64,000 nt of DNA from Eledone cirrhosa. Its lineage: Eukaryota; Mollusca; Cephalopoda; Octopoda; Eledonidae. Positions 1-13,700 of this stretch are shown in pieces. The number at the start of each line of letters is the position of its first letter. Within the stretch, counting starts at the first letter, position 1. A program made the translations under genes and the position numbers. The notes beneath the pieces were generated by a model. That model saw only the letters and a list, made by a program, of their open reading frames with translations. It did not search any database and had not been told where the DNA came from. The stretch spans positions 10,221,454 through 10,285,453 of the forward strand of contig OZ024740.1 of the NCBI GenBank assembly GCA_964016885.1, read 5' to 3'.

Positions 1-3000
1 TATAGAGTGTATATAGATGTTATAATATAGAGTGTATATAGGGGTTATAGTATAGAGTGTGTATAGGTGTTATAGTATAGAGTGTATATAGGTGTTATAG
101 TATAGAGTGTATATAGGTGTTATAGTATAGAGTGTATATAGGGTTATAGTATAGAGTGTATATAGGGTTATAGTATAGAGTGTATATAGGTGTTATAGTA
201 TATAGTGTATATAGGGTTATAGTATAGAGTGTATATAGGGTTATAGTATAGAGTGTATATAGGTGTTATAGTATAGAGTGTATATCGGGTTATAGTATAG
301 AGTGTATATAGGTTATAGTATAGAGTGTATATAGGTGTTATAGTATAGAGTGTATATAGGTGTTATAGTATAGAGTGTATATAGGGTTATAGTATAGAGT
401 GTATATAGGGTTATAATATAGAGTGTATATAGGTGTTATAGTATAGAATGTATATAGGTGTTATAGTATAAAGTGTATATAGGGTTATAGTATAAAGTGT
501 ATATAGGGTTATAGTATAAAGTGTATATAGGGTTATAGTATAGAGTGTATATGGGTGTTATAGCATAGAGTGTATATAGGTGTTATAGTATAGAGTGTAT
601 ATAGGGTTATAGTATAGAGTGTATATAGGTGTATAGTATAGAGTGTATATAGGGTTATAGTATAGAGTGTATATAGGGTTATAGTATAAAGTGTATATAG
701 GGTTATAGTATAGAGTGTATATAGGGTTATAGTATAGAGTGTATATAGGGTTATAGTATAGAGTGTATATAGGTGTTATAGTATAGAGTATATATAGGTG
801 TTATAGTATAGAGTGTATATAGGTGTTATAGTATAAAGTGTATATAGGATTATAGTATAGAGTGTATATAGGGTTATAGTATAGAGTGTATATAGGGTTA
901 TAGTATAGAGTGTATATAGGGTTATAGTATAAAGTGTATATAGGGTTATAGTATAGAGTGTATATAGGTGTTATAGTATAGAGTGTATATAGGGTTATAG
1001 TATAAAGTGTATATAGGGTTATAGTATAGAGTGTATATAGGTGTTATAATATAGAGTGTATATAGGGTTATAGTATAGAGTGTGTATAGGTGTTATAGTA
1101 TAGAGTGTATATAGGTGTTATAGTATAGAGTGTATATAGGTGTTATAGTATAGAGTGTATATATGTGTTATAGTATAGAGTGTATATAGGTGTTATAGTA
1201 TAGAGTGTATATAGGTGTTATAGTATAGAGTGTGTATAGGTGTTATAGTATAGAGTGTATATAGGTGTTATAGTATAGAGTGTATATAGGTGTTATAGTA
1301 TAGAGTGTATATAGGTGTTATAGTATAGAGTGTATGTAGGTGTTATAGTATAGAGTGTTGTAGTATAGAGTGTATATAGGTGTTATAGTATAGAGTGTGT
1401 ATAGGTGTTATAGTATAGAGTGTATATAGGTGTTATAGTATAGAGTGTATATAGGTGTTATAGTATAGAGTGTATATAGGTGTTATAGTATAGAGTGTAT
1501 ATAGGTGTTATAGTATAGAGTGTATATAGGGTTATAGTATAAAGTGTATATAGGGTTATAGTATAGAGTGTATATAGGGTTATAGTATAGAGTGTATATA
1601 GGGTTATAGTATAAAGTGTATATAGGTTTATAGTATAGAGTGTATATAGGGTTATAGTATAGAGTGTATATAGGGTTATAGTATAGAGTGTATATAGGTG
1701 TTATAGTATAGAGTGTATATAGGGTTATAGTATAGAGTGTATATAGGGTTATAGTATAGAGTGTATATAGGTGTTATAGTATAGAGTGTATATAGGGTTA
1801 TAGTATAGAGTGTATATTGGGTTATAGTATAGAGTGTATATAGGTGTTATAGTATAGAGTGTATATAGGTGTTATAGTATAGAGTGTATATAGGGTTATA
1901 GTATAGAGTGTATATAGGGTTATAGTATAGAGTGTATATAGGTGTTATTGTATAGAGTGTATATAGGTGTTATAGTATAAAGTGTACATAGGGTTATAGT
2001 ATAAAGTGTATATAGGGTTATAGTATAGAGTGTATATAGGGTTATAGTATAGAGTGTATATAGGTGTTATAGTATAGAGTGTATATAGGGTTATAGTATA
2101 GAGTGTATATATGGTTATAGTATAAAGTGTATATAGGGTTATAGTATAGAGTGTTTATAGGGTTATAGTATAGAGTGTATATAGGGTTATAGTATAGAGT
2201 GTATATAGGTGTTATAGTATAGAGTATATATAGGTGTTATAGTATAGAGTGTATATAGGTGTTATAGTATAAAATGTATATAGGATTATAGTATAGAGTG
2301 TATATAGGGTTATAGTATAGAGTGTATATAGGGTTATAGTATAGAGTGTATATAGGGTTATAGTATAAAGTGTATATAGGGTTATAGTATAGAGTGTATA
2401 TAGGTGTTATAATATAGAGTGTATATAGGGTTATAGTATAGAGTGTGTATAGGTGTTATAGTATAGAGTGTATATAGGTGTTATAGTATAGAGTGTATAT
2501 AGGTGTTATAGTATAGAGTGTATATAGGTGTTATAGTATAGAGTGTATATAGGTGTTATAATATAGAGTGTATATAGGTGTTATAGTATAGAGTGTATAT
2601 AGGTGTGATAGTATAGAGTGTATATAGGTGTTATAGTATAGAGTGTATATAGGTGTTATAGTATAGAGTGTATATAGGTGTTATAGTATAAAGTGTATAT
2701 AGGATTATAGTATAGAGTGTATATAGGGTTATAGAATAGAGTGTATATAGGGTTATAGTATAGAGTGTATATAGGGTTATATTATAAAGTGTATATAGGG
2801 TTATAGTATAGAGTGTATATAGGTGTTATAGTATAGAGTGTATATAGGGTTATAGTATAAAGTGTATATAGGGTTATAGTATAGAGTGTATATAGGTGTT
2901 ATAATATAGAGTGTATATAGGGTTATAGTATAGAGTGTGTATAGGTGTTATAGTATAGAGTGTATATAGGTGTTATAGTATAGAGTGAATATAGGTGTTA

Positions 3001-4730
3001 TAGTATAGAGTGTATATAGGTGTTATAGTATAGAGTGTATATAGGTGTTATTGTTTAGAGTGTGTATAGGTGTTATAGTATAGAGTGTATATAGGTGTTA
3101 TAGTATAGAGTGTATATAGGTGTTATAGTATAGAGTGTATATAGGTGTTATAGTATAGAGTGTATGTAGGTGTTATAGTATAGAGTGTTGTAGTATAGAG
3201 TGTATATAGGTGTTATAGTATAGAGTGTATATAGGTGTTATAGTATAGAGTGTATATCGGTGTTATAGTATAGAGTGTATATAGGTGTTATAGTATAGAG
3301 TGTATATAGGTGTTATAGTATAGAGTGTATATAGGTGTTATAGTATAGAGTGTATATAGGTGTTATAGTATAGAGTGTATATAGGTGTTATAGTATAGAG
3401 TGTATATAGGGTTATAGTATAGAGTGTATATAGGGTTATAGTATAAAGTGTATATAGGTTTATAGTATAGAGTGTATATAGGGTTATAGTATAGAGTGTA
3501 TATAGGGTTATAGTATAGAGTGTATATAGGTGTTATAGTATAGAGTGTATATAGGGTTATAGTATAGAGTGTATATAGGGTTATAGTATAGAGTGTATAT
3601 AGGTGTTATAGTATAGAGTGTATATAGGGTTATAGTATAGAGTGTATATTGGGTTATAGTATAGAGTGTATATAGGTGTTATAGTATAGAGTGTATATAG
3701 GTGTTATAGTATAGAGTGTATATAGGGTTATAGTATAGAGTGTATATAGGGTTATAGTATAGAGTGTATATAGGTGTTATAGTATAGAGTGTATATAGGT
3801 GTTATAGTATAAAGTGTATATAGGGTTATAGTATAAAGTGTATATAGGGTTATAGTATAAAGTGTATATAGGGTTATAGTATAGAGTGTATATAGGTGTT
3901 ATAGTATAGAGTGTATATAGGTGTTATAGTATAGAGTGTATATAGGGTTATAGTATAGAGTGTATATAGGTGTTATAGTATAGAGTGTATATAGGTTTAT
4001 AGTATAGAGTGTATATAGGGTTATAGTATAAAGTGTATATAGGGTTATAGTATAGAGTGTTTATAGGGTTATAGTATAGAGTGTATATAGGTTATAGTAT
4101 AGAGTGTATATAGGTGTTATAGTATAGAGTATATATAGGTGTTATAGTATAGAGTGTATATAGGTGTTATAGTATAAAGTGTATATAGGATTATAGTATA
4201 GAGTGTATATAGGGTTATAGTATAGAGTGTATATAGGGTTATAGTATAGAGTGTATATAGGGTTATAGTATAAAGTGTATATAGGGTTATAGTATAGAGT
4301 GTATATAGGTGTTATAGTATAGAGTGTATATAGGGTTATAGTATAAAGTGTATATAGGGTTATAGTATAGAGTGTATATAGGGTTATAGTATAAAGTGTA
4401 TATAGGGTTATAGTATAGAGTGTATATAGGTGTTATAATATAGAGTGTATATAGGGTTATAGTATAGAGTGTGTATAGGTGTTATAGTATAGAGTGTATA
4501 TAGGTGTTATAGTATAGAGTGTATATAGGTGTTATAGTATAGAGTGTATATAGGTGTTATAGTATAGAGTGTATATAGGTGTTATAGTATAGAGTGTATA
4601 TAGGTGTTATAATATAGAGTGTATATAGGTGTTATAGTATAGAGTGTATATAGGTGTTATAGTATAGAGTGTATATAGGTGTTATAGTATAGAGTGTATA
4701 TAGGTGTTATAGTATAGAGTGTATATAGGT

Positions 4731-7700
4731 GTTATATTATAGAGTGTGTATAGGTGTTATAGTATAGAGTGTATATAGGTGTTATAGTATAGAGTGTAAA
4801 TAGGTGTTATAGTATAGAGTGTATATAGGTGTTATAGTATAGAGTGTATGTAGGTGTTATAGTATAGAGTGTTATAGTATAGAGTGTATATAGGTGTTAT
4901 AGTATAGAGTGTATATAGGTGTTATAGTATAGAGTGTATATAGGTGTTATAGTTTAGAGTGTATATAGGTGTTATAGTATAGAGTGTATATAGGTGTTAT
5001 AGTATAGAGTGTATATAGGTGTTATAGTATAGAGTGTATATCGGTGTTATAGTATAGAGTGTATATAGGTGTTATAGTATAGAGTGTATATAGGTGTTAT
5101 AGTATAGAGTGTATATAGGTGTTATAGTATAGAGTGTATATAGGTGTTATAGTATAGAGTGTATATAGGTGTTATAGTATAGAGTGTATATCGGTGTTAT
5201 TGTATAGAGTATATATAGGTGTTATAGTATAGAGTGTATGTAGGTGTTATAGTATAGAGTGTATATAGGTGTTATAGTATAGAGTGTATATAGGGTTATA
5301 GTATAGAGTGTATATAGGTGTTATAGTATAGAGTGTATATAGGTGTTATAGTATAGAGTGTATATCGGTGTTATAGTATAGAGTATATATAGGTGTTATA
5401 ATATAGAGTATATATAGGGTTATAGTATAGAGTGTATATAGGTGTTATAGTATAGAGTGTATATAGGTGTTATAGTATAGAGTGTATATCGGTGTTATAG
5501 TATAGAGTATATATAGGTGTTATAATATAGAGTATATATAGGGTTATAGTATAGAGTGTATGTAGGGGGTATAGCATAGAGTATATATAGGTGTTATAGT
5601 ATAGAGTATATATAGGTGTTATAGTATAGAGTGTATATAGGTGTTATAGTATAGAGTGTATATAGGGTTATAGTATAAAGTGTATATAGGTTTATAGTAT
5701 AGAGTGTATATAGGGTTATAGTATAGAGTGTATATAGGGTTATAGTATAGAGTGTATATAGGTGTTATAGTATAGAGTGTATATAGGGTTATAGTATAGA
5801 GTGTATATAGGGTTATAGTATAGAGTGTATATAGGTGTTATAGTATAGAGTGTATATAGGGTTATAGTATAGAGTGTATATTGGGTTATAGTATAGAGTG
5901 TATATAGGTGTTATAGTATAGAGTGTATATAGGTGTTATAGTATAGAGTGTATATAGGGTTATAGTATAGAGTGTATATAGGGTTATAGTATAGAGTGTA
6001 TATAGGTGTTATAGTATAGAGTGTATATAGGTGTTATAGTATAAACTGTATATAAGGTTATAGTATAAAGTGTATATAGGGTTATAGTATAAAGTGTATA
6101 TAGGGTTATAGTATAGAGTGTATATAGGTGTTATAGTATAGAGTGTATATAGGTGTTATAGTATAGAGTGTATATAGGGTTATAGTATAGAGTGTATATA
6201 GGTGTTATAGTATAGAGTGTATATAGGTTTATAGTATAGAGTGTATATAGGGTTATAGTATAAAGTGTATATAGGGTTATAGTATAGAGTGTTTATAGGG
6301 TTATAGTATAGAGTGTATATAGGGTTATAGTATAGAGTGTATATAGGTGTTATAATATAGAGTGTATATAGGGTTATAGTATAGAGTGTGTATAGGTGTT
6401 ATAGTATAGAGTGTATATAGGTGTTATAGTATAAAGTGTATATAGGATTATAGTATAGAGTGTATATAGGGTTATAGTATAGAGTGTATATAGGGTTATA
6501 GTATAGAGTGTATATAGGGTTATAGTATAAAGTGTATATAGGGTTATAGTATAGAGTGTATATAGGTGTTATAGTATAGAGTGTATATATGGTTATAGTA
6601 TAAAGTGTATATAGGGCTATAGTATAGAGTGTATATAGGGTTATAGTATAAAGTGTATATAGTGTTATAGTATAGAGTGTATATAGGTGTTATAATATAG
6701 AGTGTATATAGGGTTATAGTATAGAGTGTGTATAGGTGTTATAGTATAGAGTGTATATAGGTGTTATAGTATAGAGTGTATATAGGTGTTATAGTATAGA
6801 GTGTATATAGGTGTTATAGTATAGAGTGTATATATGTGTTATAGTATAGAGTGTATATAGGTGTTATAATATAGAGTGTATATAGGTGTTATAGTATAGA
6901 GTGTATATAGGTGTTATAGTATAGAGTGTATATAGGTGTTATAGTATAGAGTGTATATAGGTGTTATAGTATAGAGTGTATATAGGTGTTATATTATAGA
7001 GTGTGTATAGGTGTTATAGTATAGAGTGTATATAGGTGTTATAGTATAGAGTGTAAATAGGTGTTATAGTATAGAGTGTATATAGGTGTTATAGTATAGA
7101 GTGTATGTAGGTGTTATAGTATAGAGTGTTATAGTATAGAGTGTATATAGGTGTTATAGTATAGAGTGTATATAGGTGTTATAGTATAGAGTGTATATAG
7201 GTGTTATAGTATAGAGTGTATATAGGTGTTATAGTATAGAGTGTATATAGGTGTTATAGTATAGAGTGTATATAGGTGTTATAGTATAGAGTGTATATCG
7301 GTGTTATAGTATAGAGTGTATATAGGTGTTATAGTATAGAGTGTATATAGGTGTTATAGTATAGAGTGTATATAGGTGTTATAGTATAGAGTGTATATAG
7401 GTGTTATAGTATAGAGTGTATATAGGTGTTATAGTATAGAGTGTATATCGGTGTTATTGTATAGAGTATATATAGGTGTTATAGTATAGAGTGTATGTAG
7501 GTGTTATAGTATAGAGTGTATATAGGTGTTATAGTATAGAGTGTATATAGGGTTATAGTATAGAGTGTATATAGGTGTTATAGTATAGAGTGTATATAGG
7601 TGTTATAGTATAGAGTGTATATCGGTGTTATAGTATAGAGTATATATAGGTGTTATAATATAGAGTATATATAGGGTTATAGTATAGAGTGTATATAGGT

Positions 7701-10700
7701 GTTATAGTATAGAGTGTATATAGGTGTTATAGTATAGAGTGTATATCGGTGTTATAGTATAGAGTATATATAGGTGTTATAATATAGAGTATATATAGGG
7801 TTATAGTATAGAGTGTATGTAGGGGGTATAGCATAGAGTATATATAGGTGTTATAGTATAGAGTATATATAGGTGTTATAGTATAGAGTGTATATAGGTG
7901 TTATAGTATGGAGTGTATATAGGGTTATAGTATAGAGTGTATATAGGTGTTATAATATAGAGTGTATATAGGTGTTATAGTATAGAGTATATATAGATGT
8001 TATAGTATAGAGTGTATATAAGTGTTATAGTATAGAGTGTATATAGGTGTTATAGTATAGAGTGTATATCGGTGTTATAGTATAGAGTGTATATAGGTGT
8101 TATAGTATAGAGTATATATAGGTGTTATAATATAGTGTATATATAGGTGTTATAGTATAGAGTGTATATAGGGTTATAGTATAGAGTGTATATAGGTGTC
8201 ATAGTATAGAGTGTATATAGGTGTTATAGTATAGAGTGTATATAGGTGTTATAATATAGAGTGTATATAGGTGTTATAGTATAGAGTGTATATAGGGTTA
8301 TAGTATAGAGTGTATATAGGTGTTATAATATAGAGTGTATATAGGGTTATAGTATAGAGTGTGTATAGGTGTTATAGTATAGAGTGTATATAGGTGTTAT
8401 AGTATAGAGTGTATATAGGTGTTATAGTATAGAGTGTATATAGGTGTCATAGTATAGAGTGTATATAGGGTTATAGTATAGAGTGTATATAGGTGTTATA
8501 GTATAGAGTGTATATAGGGTTATAGTATAGAGTGTATATAGGGTTATAGTATAAAGTGTATATAGGGTTATAGTATAGAGTGTATATAGGGTTATAGTAT
8601 AGAGTGTATATAGGGTTATAGTATAGAGTGTATATAGGTGTTATAGTATAGAGTATATATAGGTGTTATAGTATAGAGTGTATATAGGTGTTATAGTATA
8701 AAGTGTATATAGGATTATAGTATAGAGTGTATATAGGGTTATAGTATAGAGTGTATATAGGGTTATGGTATAGAGTGTATATAGGGTTATAGTATAAAGT
8801 GTATATAGGGTTATAGTATAGCGTGTATATAGGTGTTATAGTATAGAGTGTATATAGAGTTATAGTATAAAGTGTATATAGGGTTATAGTATAGAGTGTA
8901 TATAGGTGTTATAATATAGAGTGTATATAGGGTTATAGTATAGAGTGTGTATAGGTGTTATAGTATAGAGTGTATATAGGTGTTATAGTATAGAGTGTAT
9001 ATAGGTGTTATAGTATAGAGTGTATATAGGGTTATAGTATAGAGTGTATATAGGTGTTATAGTATAGAGTGTATATAGGGTTATAGTATAGAGTGTATAT
9101 TGGGTTATAGTATAGAGTGTATATAGGTGTTATAGTATAGAGTGTATATAGGTGTTATAGTATAGAGTGTATATAGGGTTATAGTATAGAGTGTATATAG
9201 GGTTATAGTATAGAGTGTATATAGGTGTTATAGTATAGAGTGTATATAGGTGTTATAGTATAAACTGTATATAAGGTTATAGTATAAAGTGTATATAGGG
9301 TTATAGTATAAAGTGTATATAGGGTTATAGTATAGAGTGTATATAGGTGTTATAGTATAGAGTGTATATAGGTGTTATAGTATAGAGTGTATATAGGGTT
9401 ATAGTATAGAGTGTATATAGGTGTTATAGTATAGAGTGTATATAGGTTTATAGTATAGAGTGTATATAGGGTTATAGTATAAAGTGTATATAGGGTTATA
9501 GTATAGAGTGTTTATAGGGTTATAGTATAGAGTGTATATAGGGTTATAGTATAGAGTGTATATAGGTGTTATAGTATAGAGTATATATAGGTGTTATAGT
9601 ATAGAGTGTATATAGGTGTTATAGTATAAAGTGTATATAGGATTATAGTATAGAGTGTATATAGGGTTATAGTATAGAGTGTATATAGGGTTATAGTATA
9701 GAGTGTATATAGGGTTATAGTATAAAGTGTATATAGGGTTATAGTATAGAGTGTATATAGGTGTTATAGTATAGAGTGTATATATGGTTATAGTATAAAG
9801 TGTATATAGGGCTATAGTATAGAGTGTATATAGGGTTATAGTATAAAGTGTATATAGTGTTATAGTATAGAGTGTATATAGGTGTTATAATATAGAGTGT
9901 ATATAGGGTTATAGTATAGAGTGTGTATAGGTGTTATAGTATAGAGTGTATATAGGTGTTATAGTATAGAGTGTATATAGGTGTTATAGTATAGAGTGTA
10001 TATAGGTGTTATAGTATAGAGTGTATATATGTGTTATAGTATAGAGTGTATATAGGTGTTATAATATAGAGTGTATATAGGTGTTATAGTATAGAGTGTA
10101 TATAGGTGTTATAGTATAGAGTGTATATAGGTGTTATAGTATAGAGTGTATATAGGTGTTATAGTATAGAGTGTATATAGGTGTTATATTATAGAGTGTG
10201 TATAGGTGTTATAGTATAGAGTGTATATAGGTGTTATAGTATAGAGTGTAAATAGGTGTTATAGTATAGAGTGTATATAGGTGTTATAGTATAGAGTGTA
10301 TGTAGGTGTTATAGTATAGAGTGTTATAGTATAGAGTGTATATAGGTGTTATAGTATAGAGTGTATATAGGTGTTATAGTATAGAGTGTATATAGGTGTT
10401 ATAGTATAGAGTGTATATAGGTGTTATAGTATAGAGTGTATATAGGTGTTATAGTATAGAGTGTATATAGGTGTTATAGTATAGAGTGTATATCGGTGTT
10501 ATAGTATAGAGTGTATATAGGTGTTATAGTATAGAGTGTATATAGGTGTTATAGTATAGAGTGTATATAGGTGTTATAGTATAGAGTGTATATAGGTGTT
10601 ATAGTATAGAGTGTATATAGGTGTTATAGTATAGAGTGTATATCGGTGTTATTGTATAGAGTATATATAGGTGTTATAGTATAGAGTGTATGTAGGTGTT

Positions 10701-13700
10701 ATAGTATAGAGTGTATATAGGTGTTATAGTATAGAGTGTATATAGGGTTATAGTATAGAGTGTATATAGGTGTTATAGTATAGAGTGTATATCGGTGTTA
10801 TAGTATAGAGTATATATAGGTGTTATAATATAGAGTATATATAGGGTTATAGTATAGAGTGTATGTAGGGGGTATAGCATAGAGTATATATAGGTGTTAT
10901 AGTATAGAGTATATATAGGTGTTATAGTATAGAGTGTATATAGGTGTTATAGTATGGAGTGTATATAGGGTTATAGTATAGAGTGTATATAGGTGTTATA
11001 ATATAGAGTGTATATAGGTGTTATAGTATAGAGTATATATAGATGTTATAGTATAGAGTGTATATAAGTGTTATAGTATAGAGTGTATATAGGTGTTATA
11101 GTATAGAGTGTATATCGGTGTTATAGTATAGAGTGTATATAGGTGTTATAGTATAGAGTATATATAGGTGTTATAATATAGTGTATATATAGGTGTTATA
11201 GTATAGAGTGTATATAGGGTTATAGTATAGAGTGTATATAGGTGTCATAGTATAGAGTGTATATAGGTGTTATAGTATAGAGTGTATATAGGTGTTATAA
11301 TATAGAGTGTATATAGGTGTTATAGTATAGAGTGTATATAGGGTTATAGTATAGAGTGTATATAGGTGTTATAATATAGAGTGTATATAGGGTTATAGTA
11401 TAGAGTGTGTATAGGTGTTATAGTATAGAGTGTATATAGGTGTTATAGTATAGAGTGTATATAGGTGTTATAGTATAGAGTGTATATAGGTGTCATAGTA
11501 TAGAGTGTATATAGGGTTATAGTATAGAGTGTATATAGGTGTTATAGTATAGAGTGTATATAGGGTTATAGTATAGAGTGTATATAGGGTTATAGTATAA
11601 AGTGTATATAGGGTTATAGTATAGAGTGTATATAGGGTTATAGTATAGAGTGTATATAGGGTTATAGTATAGAGTGTATATAGGTGTTATAGTATAGAGT
11701 ATATATAGGTGTTATAGTATAGAGTGTATATAGGTGTTATAGTATAAAGTGTATATAGGATTATAGTATAGAGTGTATATAGGGTTATAGTATAGAGTGT
11801 ATATAGGGTTATGGTATAGAGTGTATATAGGGTTATAGTATAAAGTGTATATAGGGTTATAGTATAGCGTGTATATAGGTGTTATAGTATAGAGTGTATA
11901 TAGAGTTATAGTATAAAGTGTATATAGGGTTATAGTATAGAGTGTATATAGGTGTTATAATATAGAGTGTATATAGGGTTATAGTATAGAGTGTGTATAG
12001 GTGTTATAGTATAGAGTGTATATAGGTGTTATAGTATAGAGTGTATATAGGTGTTATAGTATAGAGTGTATATAGGGTTATAGTATAGAGTGTATATAGG
12101 TGTTATAGTATAGAGTGTATATAGGGTTATAGTATAGAGTGTATATTGGGTTATAGTATAGAGTGTATATAGGTGTTATAGTATAGAGTGTATATAGGTG
12201 TTATAGTATAGAGTGTATATAGGGTTATAGTATAGAGTGTATATAGGGTTATAGTATAGAGTGTATATAGGTGTTATAGTATAGAGTGTATATAGGTGTT
12301 ATAGTATAAACTGTATATAAGGTTATAGTATAAAGTGTATATAGGGTTATAGTATAAAGTGTATATAGGGTTATAGTATAGAGTGTATATAGGTGTTATA
12401 GTATAGAGTGTATATAGGTGTTATAGTATAGAGTGTATATAGGGTTATAGTATAGAGTGTATATAGGTGTTATAGTATAGAGTGTATATAGGTTTATAGT
12501 ATAGAGTGTATATAGGGTTATAGTATAAAGTGTATATAGGGTTATAGTATAGAGTGTTTATAGGGTTATAGTATAGAGTGTATATAGGGTTATAGTATAG
12601 AGTGTATATAGGTGTTATAGTATAGAGTATATATAGGTGTTATAGTATAGAGTGTATATAGGTGTTATAGTATAAAGTGTATATAGGATTATAGTATAGA
12701 GTGTATATAGGGTTATAGTATAGAGTGTATATAGGTTATAGTATAGAGTGTATATAGGGTTATAGTATAAAGTGTATATAGGGTTATAGTATAGAGTGTA
12801 TATAGGTGTTATAGTATAGAGTGTATATATGGTTATAGTATAAAGTGTATATAGGGCTATAGTATAGAGTGTATATAGGGTTATAGTTAAAGTGTATATA
12901 GTGTTATAGTATAGAGTGTATATAGGTGTTATAATATAGAGTGTATATAGGGTTATAGTATAGAGTGTGTATAGGTGTTATAGTATAGAGTGTATATAGG
13001 TGTTATAGTATAGAGTGTATATAGGTGTTATAGTATAGAGTGTATATAGGTGTTATAGTATAGAGTGTATATATGTGTTATAGTATAGAGTGTATATAGG
13101 TGTTATAATATAGAGTGTATATAGGTGTTATAGTATAGAGTGTATATAGGTGTTATAGTTATAGAGTGTATATAGGTGTTATAGTATAGAGTGTATATAG
13201 GTGTTATAGTATAGAGTGTATATAGGTGTTATATTATAGAGTGTGTATAGGTGTTATAGTATAGAGTGTATATAGGTGTTATAGTATAGAGTGTAAATAG
13301 GTGTTATAGTATAGAGTGTAAATAGGTGTTATAGTATAGAGTGTATATAGGTGTTATAGTATAGAGTGTTAGTATAGAGTGTATATAGGTGTTATAGTAT
13401 AGAGTGTATATAGGTGTTATAGTATAGAGTGTATATAGGTGTTATAGTATAGAGTGTATATAGGTGTTATAGTATAGAGTGTATATAGGTGTTATAGTAT
13501 AGAGTGTATATAGGTGTTATAGTATAGAGTGTATATAGGTGTTATAGTATAGAGTGTATATAGGTGTTATAGTATAGAGTGTATATAGGTGTTATAGTAT
13601 AGAGTGTATATAGGTGTTATAGTATAGAGTGTATATAGGTGTTATAGTATAGAGTGTATATAGGTGTTATAGTATAGAGTGTATATCGGTGTTATTGTAT